Positions 49,928-58,016 of a stretch of 64,000 nt of DNA are shown one piece after another. Each line of letters starts with the position of its first letter. The stretch's first letter is position 1. The notes beneath the pieces are model-generated. The model was not told the origin of the DNA. It ran no database searches and saw only the letters and a list, made by a program, of their open reading frames with translations. A program made the translations under genes and the position numbers. Origin of the DNA: Streptomyces davaonensis JCM 4913 (lineage in GTDB: Bacteria > Actinomycetota > Actinomycetes > Streptomycetales > Streptomycetaceae); NCBI RefSeq assembly GCF_000349325.1, contig NC_020504.1:6420053-6484052 (forward strand). The letters are read 5' to 3'.

Positions 49928-50804
49928 GCGTCTCGGCCAGCACCTTCGCCGTCTTCGCGACCAGGGCGTTGTCCCAGGCCGCGTTCTGCTCGGGCTTGGT
50001 GGTCAGCACGGACAGGACGATCGGGGCGCCGGTCTCGGTCCAGGCGACGCCCACGTCGTTGGCGGTGCCGTAGGAGCCGGAGCCGGTCTTGTCGCCGAGC
50101 GTCCAGGCCGGGGGCAGGCCCGCGCGGAAGCGGGCGGTGGAGGTGGTGTTGCGCAGCAGCCACTCGGTGAGCTGCTCGCGGTCCCGGCGGTTCAGGGCGT
50201 CGCCGAGGACCAGCCGGCCGTAGGTGCGGCCGATCGCGGCGGGGCTGGTGGTGTCCGTGACCCGCCAGGGCTCGGCGGTGTTGAGCTCCGGCTCCCAGCG
50301 GTCGAGGCGGGTGACCCGGTCGCCGAGGGAGCGGGCGAAGCGGGTGATCGCGGTGGGGCCGCCGAGTTCGCGCAGCAGGAGGTTGCCCGCGGTGTTGTCG
50401 CTGTGGGTGATGGCCAGCTCCGCGAGCGCGGCGACCGTCATACCGTCCGACAGGTGCTCCCGGATGACGTCCGGAACCGGGTCCACCAAGTCCGCCTCGG
50501 TGTAGTGCAGCCGGCTGTTCAGCACCTCGCCGTCGCGGTCCAGGTCGCGCAGGACGGCGGCGGCCGCGAGCGTCTTGAACAGGGAGCACATCGGGAACAG
50601 CTCGTCGGCGCGGTGGCGGACGGTGCGCCTGGTCGCCAGGTTGTGGGCGTACACGCCCAGTCGGCCGCCGTGCTCCTCCTCCAGGGCGCGCAGTCGGGCG
50701 GTCGCGCCGGTGCGGTCGGCGGCTCCGGCGGGTGTGGTGGCCGCGGCGGCCAGGGCGGCGGTCGCGGTCGCCAGTAACGTGCGGCGGTTCGGGGTGAAAC
50801 TCAC
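49920..50804 (-). CDS. Class A beta-lactamase
   Basis: A 294-residue secreted serine hydrolase. A Tat signal (NRRTLLATATAALAAAATTP) is followed by the catalytic motifs: SLFK (active Ser and Lys) in FPMCSLFKTLA, SDN in THSDNTAGN, the omega-loop Glu in DRWEPELNTA, and KTG in LGDKTGSGSYG. All class A landmarks are intact, so penicillin or cephalosporin hydrolysis is likely. The GTG at 50804 has AAGGAGA about 9 nt upstream. No BlaR/BlaI-type regulator is adjacent. A 133-bp divergent region separates it from the next gene. Confidence 0.93.
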   Translation of the reverse strand: MSFTPNRRTLLATATAALAAAATTPAGAADRTGATARLRALEEEHGGRLGVYAHNLATRRTVRHRADELFPMCSLFKTLAAAAVLRDLDRDGEVLNSRLHYTEADLVDPVPDVIREHLSDGMTVAALAELAITHSDNTAGNLLLRELGGPTAITRFARSLGDRVTRLDRWEPELNTAEPWRVTDTTSPAAIGRTYGRLVLGDALNRRDREQLTEWLLRNTTSTARFRAGLPPAWTLGDKTGSGSYGTANDVGVAWTETGAPIVLSVLTTKPEQNAAWDNALVAKTAKVLAETLS

Positions 50805-50937
50805 GGGCGAGGTCTCCTTCGGTCGTACTCGTCGAAACGATCTCTTCAGTGATCGACGCGAGTCCTCATACCTTGGTTGCCGTTCCGTAGACCATCGGCC
50901 GACAGACCGACCGGTCCCCGCTCGCCACAGTGAGGGC

Positions 50938-52014
50938 ATGGACAACACCAACAAGGGGATCAGCAGGGCGCGTTTCCTGGCCGGTGTCGCGGCCGCCGGT
51001 GTCGCGGGAGCGGTGCTCCCGGCGAGTACCGCCGGTGCCACCGGGGGCCGCCGCCGCGGGTTACGGCACCGGGGCGTCGTCTACACCGTGGGCGCGGGGG
51101 AGACCCCGGGCACCGCCTTCAGCAAGGCCCGGATGCGCGCCGACCTCACCGCGATCCGGGACGAGCTGCACGCCGACACCGTGGACGTCACCGGCGACGG
51201 TGTCGGGCGGCTCAACTTCACCGCCACCGAGGCCGCCGAGCGCGGACTGCGGGTCTGGCTCCAGCCGACCCTCGGCGACGCCCCCGAGCGGGACATCCTC
51301 GACCACATCGCCGAGACCGGCCGCCACGCGGAGCGGCTGCGCCGCCAGGGCGCGGGCGTCGACTTCAGCGTGGGCTGCGAGTTTTGGCTGTTCGTGCCGG
51401 GGATCGTGCCGGGCGACAACGTCATGGAGCGGATCGAGAACCTCCTGGCCGGCACCGTCGACCGGGAGAAGATGCAGCGTCGCCTGGACCGCTTCACCGC
51501 CAAGGCCGCCGCCGTCGGCCGCTCGGTCTTCCACGGCCGCCTGAGCTACGCCGCCGCCCAGGACGACAAGGTCGACTGGAGCCTGTTCGACATCGTCGGC
51601 ATCGACTACTACTCCGCCCACGCCGACCCGGCCGACCACGTCCGCGAGCTGAAGAGCTACCTGCGCTTCGGCAAGCCGCTCGCCGTCACCGAGTTCGGCA
51701 CGTGCACGTATCTCGGCGCGCCCGAGTCGGGCGGCATGGGCTGGAACATCGTCGACCACGACAGGACCCCGCCGGAGATCAAGGGCGACCTGGTCCGCAG
51801 CGAACGCACCCAGGCTGACTACCTGACCGGCCTGGTCGACGTCTTCGAGTCGATGGGACTGTACGCGGCCATGGCGTTCGAGTTCGTCACCGCGGACGCC
51901 CCGCACCGCCCCGACGACCCCCGTTCGGACTGGCACTGGGAGCCGAAGGAGGCGTACCACGCCCTGGCCCGCCGGTACGGCTGCGCCAGGTCCCAAGGCC
52001 GTCAGTCGCAGTAG
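50938..52014 (+). CDS. Tat-exported glycosidase-like TIM-barrel protein
   Basis: A 358-residue protein with a Tat-like signal (SRARFLAGVAAAGVAGAVLP) and a barrel resembling clan-A glycosidases. RVWLQPTLGDAP lies on strand 2, SVGCEFWLFVPG has a possible acid/base Glu, DIVGIDYYSAH is on strand 6, and LAVTEFGTCTY has a possible nucleophile Glu. I recall homologues labelled abortive phage infection protein, but nothing visible here supports phage defence. GAGGG precedes the ATG. Its last 13 bases overlap the convergent S33 peptidase gene. Confidence 0.7.
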   Translation: MDNTNKGISRARFLAGVAAAGVAGAVLPASTAGATGGRRRGLRHRGVVYTVGAGETPGTAFSKARMRADLTAIRDELHADTVDVTGDGVGRLNFTATEAAERGLRVWLQPTLGDAPERDILDHIAETGRHAERLRRQGAGVDFSVGCEFWLFVPGIVPGDNVMERIENLLAGTVDREKMQRRLDRFTAKAAAVGRSVFHGRLSYAAAQDDKVDWSLFDIVGIDYYSAHADPADHVRELKSYLRFGKPLAVTEFGTCTYLGAPESGGMGWNIVDHDRTPPEIKGDLVRSERTQADYLTGLVDVFESMGLYAAMAFEFVTADAPHRPDDPRSDWHWEPKEAYHALARRYGCARSQGRQSQ

Positions 52015-53486
52015 ACGTCCTTCTTCGGACGCTCACCCGTCGCCAGGAAGCGGGAGACCAGCCCGTCGCCGCACGGGGTGCCGTTGATGAGGTAGGCGTC
52101 GTGGCCGGTGGAGTCGTTGACGACCATGACCGCACGTCGGCCGAGCGCCTCGCGCAGCTTCAGGGCGCCGCTGAGCGGGGTGGCCACATCGCGCTCGTTC
52201 TGGATGAGCAGGATGTTGGACGGGCCGCGGTCGGAGACCGTCACCGGTGCCTCCTTCGGCGGGAACGGCCAGGCCGCGCACAGCATCGCGTTGCGCGGCA
52301 TGCCCGCCGTCAGCGGGTACTTGGCCCGGCTCTCGGTGACGTCCTTCTGGTAGACGGCGGGATCCGAGGGCCATGCGGCGTCGTTGCAGATGGTCCCGGC
52401 GCCGACCGCGGTGTAGTTCTGGAGCAGCTCCTCGGGCGGGGACGGCGGCGCGGGCGGCACCGTGCCCTTTTCGGCCGCGCGGATCAGCCGGGCCAGCGAG
52501 GGGAAGTCGTCCGGGTCGTAGAACGCCGTGAGCATGGCCTGGCGCAGCTCGGTGCCGTTCAGCACGGGAGGGTTGGCGCCGGGCCACGGCAGCGGCTCAC
52601 GGTCGAGGCGGTCGGCCAGCTCCAGGAACCGCGACCGCACCTCCTGCGGCGTACGGGCCACCCGGTCCGGATTGCCGGGCCGGGACGCCCACTTGGCGAA
52701 CTCCGGGAAGACGTCCTCGACGCCCTGCTCGAACGCGGCCAGCCAGGCACGCTCGGCGTGGACCGGGTCGGGGTGGTCGTTGCTGTCCATGACGATCCGG
52801 TCGGTGCGGTGCGGGAACATGTCCACGTAGGCGGAGGCGACATAGGTGCCGTACGACACGCCCCACGCGGACAGCTTCCGCTCGCCGAGCGCGGCCCGGA
52901 TGCGGTCGATGTCCCGTGCCTCGTTCTTGGTGCTGATGTGCCGGATCAGCTCGCCGCCGTTCTCGGCGCAGGCGTCGGACATGCGCTGGGCGGTGATCAT
53001 GTTCTCGGTGACGGACCCGTCGGCGGCGGGCCAGGGCCGCAGCTTGGAGAAGGCGAGGTCGCTGGTTTCCAGATCGCAGCTGACGGCGGTGGAAGGGGCG
53101 TTCCCGCGCGGGGTGAACCCGATGAGGTCGTAGGCGTCCCGCACCTCCTGCGGCATCTTCTGGCCCTCGTCGGAGGGGTGGGACAGGCTGTCGCCGCCGG
53201 GGCCGCCGGGAATCATCAGCAGGGCGCCCCGGCGGGCCGCGGGATTCTCGCTGGGGATACGGGAGATGACGAGGTCGATCTTCCGGCCATGGGGCTCGGA
53301 GTAGTCCATCGGAACGGAGACGGTCGCGCACCGCTGGCGGGGGTCGAGCCCCTCGCCCTCGCACTCGGTCCACTTCAGCGCCTCGGCCCGCTTGGCGCCG
53401 CCGTCCGCGGCACCGGCGGGCAGGGCGAGACCGAGGACGACACCGGTCGCGGCGATCAGAGCCGCACTTCTCGTGAGCTGCTTCAT
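52002..53486 (-). CDS. Secreted S33 peptidase (tripeptidyl aminopeptidase-like)
   Basis: A 494-residue secreted alpha/beta hydrolase with a Sec signal (RSAALIAATGVVLGLALPAG). The oxyanion motif is LLMIPGGPGGDSLSHP. The Ser elbow is SAWGVSYGTYVASAY at about residue 228. The acid residue is probably in LIQNERDVATPL and the His in NDSTGHDAYL. This matches Streptomyces tripeptidyl aminopeptidase and Slp-type proteases with a TAP-like C-terminal domain. The usual DPRGVG segment reads FTPRGNAPST. It is divergent from nothing close and convergent with the TIM-barrel gene. Confidence 0.88.
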   Translation of the reverse strand: MKQLTRSAALIAATGVVLGLALPAGAADGGAKRAEALKWTECEGEGLDPRQRCATVSVPMDYSEPHGRKIDLVISRIPSENPAARRGALLMIPGGPGGDSLSHPSDEGQKMPQEVRDAYDLIGFTPRGNAPSTAVSCDLETSDLAFSKLRPWPAADGSVTENMITAQRMSDACAENGGELIRHISTKNEARDIDRIRAALGERKLSAWGVSYGTYVASAYVDMFPHRTDRIVMDSNDHPDPVHAERAWLAAFEQGVEDVFPEFAKWASRPGNPDRVARTPQEVRSRFLELADRLDREPLPWPGANPPVLNGTELRQAMLTAFYDPDDFPSLARLIRAAEKGTVPPAPPSPPEELLQNYTAVGAGTICNDAAWPSDPAVYQKDVTESRAKYPLTAGMPRNAMLCAAWPFPPKEAPVTVSDRGPSNILLIQNERDVATPLSGALKLREALGRRAVMVVNDSTGHDAYLINGTPCGDGLVSRFLATGERPKKDVYCD

Positions 53487-53575
53487 GCACAGCAGCCTGG
53501 CGGATCATGACGGTACGTCACATCCGGGTAACGGCCCTATGTTCCAGGGGGATTACCCCCATCCCGTGACTGGGG

Positions 53576-53593
53576 GTGACCCCTCCGGGTCAC
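53576..53593 (-). terminator. Hairpin at the 3' end of the GNAT gene
   Basis: GTGACCC (53576-53582) pairs perfectly with GGGTCAC (53587-53593) around a 4-nt loop, with the GNAT stop codon inside the stem. A second hairpin, GGGGG-ATTA-CCCCC, lies downstream at 53547-53560. Confidence 0.5.
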
Positions 53594-54123
53594 AGGCTCA
53601 GCGTCATCACCAGCCGGTCCTCGCCGGGCCCGAAGTAGTCCCGGCGCGCGCCCTCCTCGGACGAGAACCCGATCGACCGGTACAACATGATCGCGGCGGC
53701 GTTCGTCGGCTCGACCGTCAACCGGACCTCGCGCACACCCTCGGTGCGCAGCCGGCGCAGCACCTCCAGCATCAGCCGCCTGCCCAGCCCCCGGCCGCGC
53801 TGGTCCCGGGTGACGCCCAGGCTCATGATCCAGCACTCGTAGCCGTCCGAGGTGGTCGGGAAGAGCACATAGCCGTGCAGTTGCTCGCCGTCGTCCAGGA
53901 CGAGCAGCCGGTCGCCATGGACGTCGTACAACTGGCGCAGTACGAAGTAGGGGTAGGGCTCCTCGGGGAACGCCTCGCGGTCGACGCGGACGAGTTCGGG
54001 CAGATCGGCCTCGGTGACGCCTCTCATCGTCAGGGGCCGGTCGAGGAACGCCCGGTCGTGGAGGTACGCGTGACCGGTGCGGCCACCGCGCGAAGGGAAA
54101 CGTTCCTCTGGAAGAGCCGCCAT
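53590..54123 (-). CDS. GNAT acetyltransferase (RimI-like)
   Basis: A 177-residue acetyltransferase. Motif A is SLGVTRDQRGRGLGRRLM (acetyl-CoA pyrophosphate loop Q-R-G-R-G-L-G), followed by LTVEPTNAAAIMLYRSIGF, the motif B stretch typical of RimI. The substrate, an N-terminal amine or small molecule, cannot be read. ATG 54123 (MAALPEER) is chosen because it gives the normal length and has a GGGGGGCGGT purine-rich upstream; the frame is open to 54246. Confidence 0.85.
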   Translation of the reverse strand: MAALPEERFPSRGGRTGHAYLHDRAFLDRPLTMRGVTEADLPELVRVDREAFPEEPYPYFVLRQLYDVHGDRLLVLDDGEQLHGYVLFPTTSDGYECWIMSLGVTRDQRGRGLGRRLMLEVLRRLRTEGVREVRLTVEPTNAAAIMLYRSIGFSSEEGARRDYFGPGEDRLVMTLSL

Positions 54124-54245
54124 ACCGCCCCCCTGCGGGTCCGGGTCAATTGCGCGTTGACACCCGTACGGGTGGTACGAGTGGGACGCGAAGTGTCTGC
54201 CTTTCGGGTGTGTTCGGCAGAGTTCCGACCATCTTGAGCGGGACA

Positions 54246-54267
54246 ATCCGGCCGTTCAAGGCCGGAT
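54246..54267. repeat. Hairpin upstream of the SCO2525-type gene
   Basis: ATCCGGCC (54246-54253) and GGCCGGAT (54260-54267) are perfect 8-bp arms around GTTCAA. It lies in the 251-bp divergent region between the GNAT and methyltransferase genes and could be an operator or terminator. Confidence 0.45.
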
Positions 54268-54279
54268 CAGGTCGCGCGA

Positions 54280-54352
54280 ATCCATTGCGCCCGTGCGCCC
54301 CCTCTGCGCCCCTTGGGGGCTCCTGTTTTGTCAGGGGGGATCCATCGCGCCC
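54280..54352. repeat. Direct repeat pair upstream of the SCO2525-type gene
   Basis: ATCCATTGCGCCC (54280-54292) recurs as ATCCATCGCGCCC (54340-54352), 12 of 13 bases identical, 60 bp start to start. The second copy ends 11 bp before the -10-like TACCTT. The spacing is near six helical turns, so cooperative regulator binding is conceivable. Confidence 0.4.
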
Positions 54353-54362
54353 CCGGCGTTGG

Positions 54363-54368
54363 TACCTT
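54363..54368 (+). promoter_or_regulatory. -10-like TACCTT for the SCO2525-type operon
   Basis: TACCTT ends 6 nt before ATG 54375 with TGATGA between. There is no ribosome site, so the operon mRNA probably starts at or near the AUG. Confidence 0.4.
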
Positions 54369-54374
54369 TGATGA

Positions 54375-55169
54375 ATGACCTTGAGATCCTCGGGGGATGC
54401 CCAGTTGAATGCGGATGTGAGCTGGGCAGCATTCGACCCGATCGCCTACGTAGATCATAATTACCGCGACTTACAGGCCGAGGACGCGGAGATCCTGTCC
54501 ATCATCAGGGATCATTTCGGCGATCATTTCCCGAGGCGTGCCGGCCGTCCGGTCACCGGCATCGACGTCGGCGCCGGCGCGAACCTCTACCCCGCGCTCG
54601 CCATGCTGCCCTGGTGCGACGAGATCACGCTCTTCGAGCGCTCCTCCGCCAATGTCCGCTATCTGAGGTCCCAGGTCGCCGCCTACGACGGCAACTGGGA
54701 CCAGTTCTGGCGCGTGCTGTGCAAGAAAGAGGCCTACGGCGCCCTGGACATGGACCCGCGGGCCCGGTTCCGTGACGTCGTCGGCGTCCAGGCGGGTGAC
54801 CTCTTCGACCTCGTCCAGCACGAGGGCCGCTGGTCGATGGGGACGATGTTCTTCGTCGCCGAGTCGATGACCTCCTCGCGTGCGGAGTTCGACCGGGGCG
54901 TGGAGTGCTTCCTGCGGGCCCTGGCCCCGGGCGCGCCCTTCGCGGCGGCCTTCATGGAGCATTCCAAGGGTTATCACGCGGGTGAGCATTTCTTCCCTGC
55001 CTGCGATGTGGGGGAGGAGGAGGTGTCCGCGAGCCTGGAGCGATTCACGGACGATTTCACGAGCGTACGCCTCAAATCCTCCGCCGCCGTGCGCGACGGG
55101 TATTCCGGAATGATCGTCGCCTATGGCAGGCGGAATTCGGATTCCCGTATTCCGCTGCTGGGCGGCTGA
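54375..55169 (+). CDS. SCO2525-family SAM-dependent methyltransferase
   Basis: A 264-residue class I methyltransferase. The SAM-binding glycine motif is GIDVGAGANLYPALAMLPW (motif I), followed by ITLFERSSANVRYL (acidic end of strand 2). The layout resembles the NNMT/PNMT/TEMT amine methyltransferases, with FDPIAYVDHNYRDLQAED near the N-terminus. It opens the five-gene SCO2525-to-SCO2521 block, which is conserved in actinobacteria and uncharacterised as far as I know. The start fits a leaderless transcript. Its substrate is unknown. Confidence 0.85.
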   Translation: MTLRSSGDAQLNADVSWAAFDPIAYVDHNYRDLQAEDAEILSIIRDHFGDHFPRRAGRPVTGIDVGAGANLYPALAMLPWCDEITLFERSSANVRYLRSQVAAYDGNWDQFWRVLCKKEAYGALDMDPRARFRDVVGVQAGDLFDLVQHEGRWSMGTMFFVAESMTSSRAEFDRGVECFLRALAPGAPFAAAFMEHSKGYHAGEHFFPACDVGEEEVSASLERFTDDFTSVRLKSSAAVRDGYSGMIVAYGRRNSDSRIPLLGG

Positions 55170-55244
55170 CAACAGAAGAGGGATTCTTCCTCGGAGGGGT
55201 TCTTCCTCCATCGATGGCAGTGCGGCCTGTGTGAGGGGCATGGG

Positions 55245-57095
55245 ATGCAGATCAAGCCACGCCAGCATCTGCTGGACATCTGGCAGGCGCTGGGGCGCCA
55301 CTCGTTCGAGGGCGGCGGGTGGGACTGGGGCCAATGGGGCGGCGAGAGCAGTGTCGCCGACGCGGAGCGGCTGCTCTGCCTGCTCTATCCGGCGACCGAG
55401 ATTCCGGCCTTCCGGCTGGACGATCCGGACACCACCCAGGACGACGTCCAGCAAGTGCTGAAGAAGGCCGGCGGACGGCTGGACATTCCGGCCAACCTCG
55501 TCACGGCCGCCGCCGAGTTCATGCGCACCCACACAGGTGAGGACAAGCGCCCCACCTTCTCCGGGGGCTACTACTTCGGCTCCCGCGACAAGACCAAGGA
55601 ACTCACCGAGGAGCAGCGCCGGACCGACGTGGTCGACTCCTTCTCGATGTCCATCACCCTGTGCCTGGCCACCCTCGGCTTCCTCAAGGTCTACGAGAAC
55701 AAGACCCGGCGCACCGACATCCGCGAGACCATCGCCGAACTGCGCTCCGCCACCAGCACCCGGCTCACCGCGGCCATGGTCAGTCTGCTGCGCTCCTTCA
55801 CCGTCAACGTCTTCGACACCGAGGCCCCCCAGGGCCAGACCCTCGCCGAACTCCTCGGCCAGGGACGGCTGTCGCAGCGCCAGGTGCTGAAGAAGTTCCA
55901 GGACCGCTTCCGGCCGCTGCGGGCCGCGATCGTCGAGAGCCTCCAGCTCGGTATCGACATCGAGGAGGGCCTGAAGGACGAGAGCCAGCTCTTCGAGTGC
56001 GGCTGGGCCTGGACCCTGGTCAAGGACGCGCCCGAGGTCGAGACCGACGAACCCATCGGACCGCAGCCCGAGGGCGTCGCCAACGCGGTGCCGTATCTGT
56101 ACTTCACCGTGGTCGCCCTCGACGGCATCCAGGACCTGTTCTCCGACCGCACCCTCACCCTGGGCCTGCTCAACTCCGAGCAGCAGAAGCTCGCCGAGGC
56201 GCTGCGCCTGCGCTGGGAACTGACCCAGCAGTACTGGTCCCGCATCGCCCGCTTCGACGCCGAGCGCTGGCCCCTGGAGGACATCCCCTGGCGTACGACG
56301 GGACAGCGGCTGGAGTCCGAGTACTTCTCCCTCTCCGTCGCCGCCATCCTCGTGCACGACCTGATGCGCCGCCGGGCCACCGACGACGACCTCAACCGCA
56401 CGGTCACCGTCATGGAGCGGCTCGCCGAACGCGGCCGTATCACCAGCCGGATGACGATGGACGACCCCATGGTCCACACCCTGCACAACGTGGGTGTCGC
56501 GCTGCCCCTCCAGGGCAGTGAGCGGATCGGGCCGCCCATGACCTGGTCCATGACCGACTTCTCCGCCCAGTTGCTGAAGCGGACCGTCCAACTGTGCACG
56601 CTCTCCCGCAACCTGGCCTCGCACGACCGGCTGCTCGGGCTCGCCGAGGCCATCTTCGACCACATGTGGCGCCGCCGGATCCGCGACGGCGAAGGCGCGG
56701 GCCTGTGGGACAACGTCCACGCCGCCTACCCCGAGGCCGACATCACCAAGCGGCGCGTGCCGGTCTCCTGGAGCATCACCGAGCGGGTCACCGAGGTGAT
56801 GGTGCAGGCCCACCAGATGTACCAGCAGCCGCCGATCCGCAGCCTCGAACTGATCGAGCTGGCCAAGGCGTTGCTCTCCGAGGCCGCCCATCTGCTCGGC
56901 AACGAACAGATGGAACCCGCGCCCAAGGACGACGGCCGGCACGGCATGACGCTGCGCAACATCGAGGTCAAACTGCGCCGCGCCCGCGCCCTCGTGGACG
57001 AACAGCCCGGCACCTCCTACTCGCTCGCCCTCGACGTCCTCGGACAGCTCGACTCCCTCGGCCGGGCGCGCGAGGCAGCGGCGCAGGGAGTGTGA
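55245..57095 (+). CDS. SCO2524-family protein, unknown function
   Basis: A 616-residue protein with no signal peptide, membrane helix or enzyme motif that I recognise. It begins MQIKPRQHLLDIWQALGRHS and is mostly alpha-helical. Features include YYFGSRDKTKELTEEQRR (residues about 105-122) and two long helical stretches near 130-200 and 370-470. GGGGCATGGG precedes the ATG. The gap to the variant P-loop gene downstream is 3 bp. Its size and order in the block suggest the structural partner of the P-loop protein, which is inference only. Confidence 0.75.
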   Translation: MQIKPRQHLLDIWQALGRHSFEGGGWDWGQWGGESSVADAERLLCLLYPATEIPAFRLDDPDTTQDDVQQVLKKAGGRLDIPANLVTAAAEFMRTHTGEDKRPTFSGGYYFGSRDKTKELTEEQRRTDVVDSFSMSITLCLATLGFLKVYENKTRRTDIRETIAELRSATSTRLTAAMVSLLRSFTVNVFDTEAPQGQTLAELLGQGRLSQRQVLKKFQDRFRPLRAAIVESLQLGIDIEEGLKDESQLFECGWAWTLVKDAPEVETDEPIGPQPEGVANAVPYLYFTVVALDGIQDLFSDRTLTLGLLNSEQQKLAEALRLRWELTQQYWSRIARFDAERWPLEDIPWRTTGQRLESEYFSLSVAAILVHDLMRRRATDDDLNRTVTVMERLAERGRITSRMTMDDPMVHTLHNVGVALPLQGSERIGPPMTWSMTDFSAQLLKRTVQLCTLSRNLASHDRLLGLAEAIFDHMWRRRIRDGEGAGLWDNVHAAYPEADITKRRVPVSWSITERVTEVMVQAHQMYQQPPIRSLELIELAKALLSEAAHLLGNEQMEPAPKDDGRHGMTLRNIEVKLRRARALVDEQPGTSYSLALDVLGQLDSLGRAREAAAQGV

Positions 57096-57098
57096 CCC

Positions 57099-58016
57099 GT
57101 GCTGATCTTCGCGGCCTCCGACAAGGGAGGCACGGGCCGCTCCGTCACCAGCGCCAACCTCGCCTACCACCGCTCGCTGGCCGGGGACGACGTCTGCTAC
57201 CTGGACTTCGACTTCGGCTCGCCCACCGCCACCGCCGTCTTCGACGTGCCCGACGCCCGCCAGGCCGCCGAGGACCGCGGACTGCACTCCTACCTCATCG
57301 GCGAGGTCGGCGAGCCGGTCCGGGTCGACGTCTGGTCGGACACCGAGCACCGCGTGCTGCGCAACCGGCCGCCCGGCTCCGGCCGACTGGTGCTGATGCC
57401 CGGCGACCTCAGCGGCGGCGAGTTCGCCACCGACGACGACAACCTCCGCCGCTGCGTGGACCTGCTGCTGCGGCTCAACTCCGAGTTCGACCTGATCATC
57501 GTCGACCTCAGCGCGGGCCGCTCCTACGCCGTCGACATGGTGCTGGAGGCCACCTCGCTGCCCGAGATGCGCGGCGTGGACGCGCGCTGGCTGATCTTCC
57601 ACCGCTGGACCCGGCAGCATGTGGCCGCCGCCGCCGGACTGGTCTTCGGCAAGCGCGGGATCGTTGCCGGCGGAGTCGCCCGCGGCCATGACGAGGACGC
57701 CCTGCGGGGCGCGATCCGCTTCGTCCGGGCCGCCGTACCCGACCCCAAGTCCCAGCTGTGGTCGCAGGTCTCGGCCACCCAGTCGGCGTGGATGCGCGAG
57801 TGCGACCGCGATCTGAAGCAGCTCGCCTCCTCCCAAGGCATCGGCTACAGCCAGGTCCTGGGCGCCGTACCGCTCGAACCGGTGCTCCAGTGGCGGGAAC
57901 AGCTGATCACCGACGAGGACGTGCTCGACAGCCAGATCGCCAACATGGAGACCTGGCAGGCGCTCAGCGACCTGGCCGGCCGGCTCACCGATGACAAGTA
58001 CTGGGAGCAGGCATGA
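57099..58016 (+). CDS. SCO2523-family variant P-loop (MinD/ParA-like) protein
   Basis: A 305-residue ParA/MinD-like protein. The deviant Walker A reads SDKGGTGRSVTSANLAYH near residues 7-24. The signature Lys of KGG is kept, but the second Lys of GK[ST] is Arg14. Walker A-prime/B regions are YLDFDFGSPTATAVF and LIIVDLSAGRSY. Such ATPases position or switch partner complexes. The Arg suggests altered or lost hydrolysis. The GTG start lies 3 bp after the SCO2524-type gene and its stop overlaps the next start (ATGA). Confidence 0.8.
   Translation: MLIFAASDKGGTGRSVTSANLAYHRSLAGDDVCYLDFDFGSPTATAVFDVPDARQAAEDRGLHSYLIGEVGEPVRVDVWSDTEHRVLRNRPPGSGRLVLMPGDLSGGEFATDDDNLRRCVDLLLRLNSEFDLIIVDLSAGRSYAVDMVLEATSLPEMRGVDARWLIFHRWTRQHVAAAAGLVFGKRGIVAGGVARGHDEDALRGAIRFVRAAVPDPKSQLWSQVSATQSAWMRECDRDLKQLASSQGIGYSQVLGAVPLEPVLQWREQLITDEDVLDSQIANMETWQALSDLAGRLTDDKYWEQA

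Noticed and set aside
50938..52014. Phage defence role for the exported barrel protein
   Set aside because: It rests only on a remembered family label; the export signal and glycosidase-like layout argue against an intracellular defence function.
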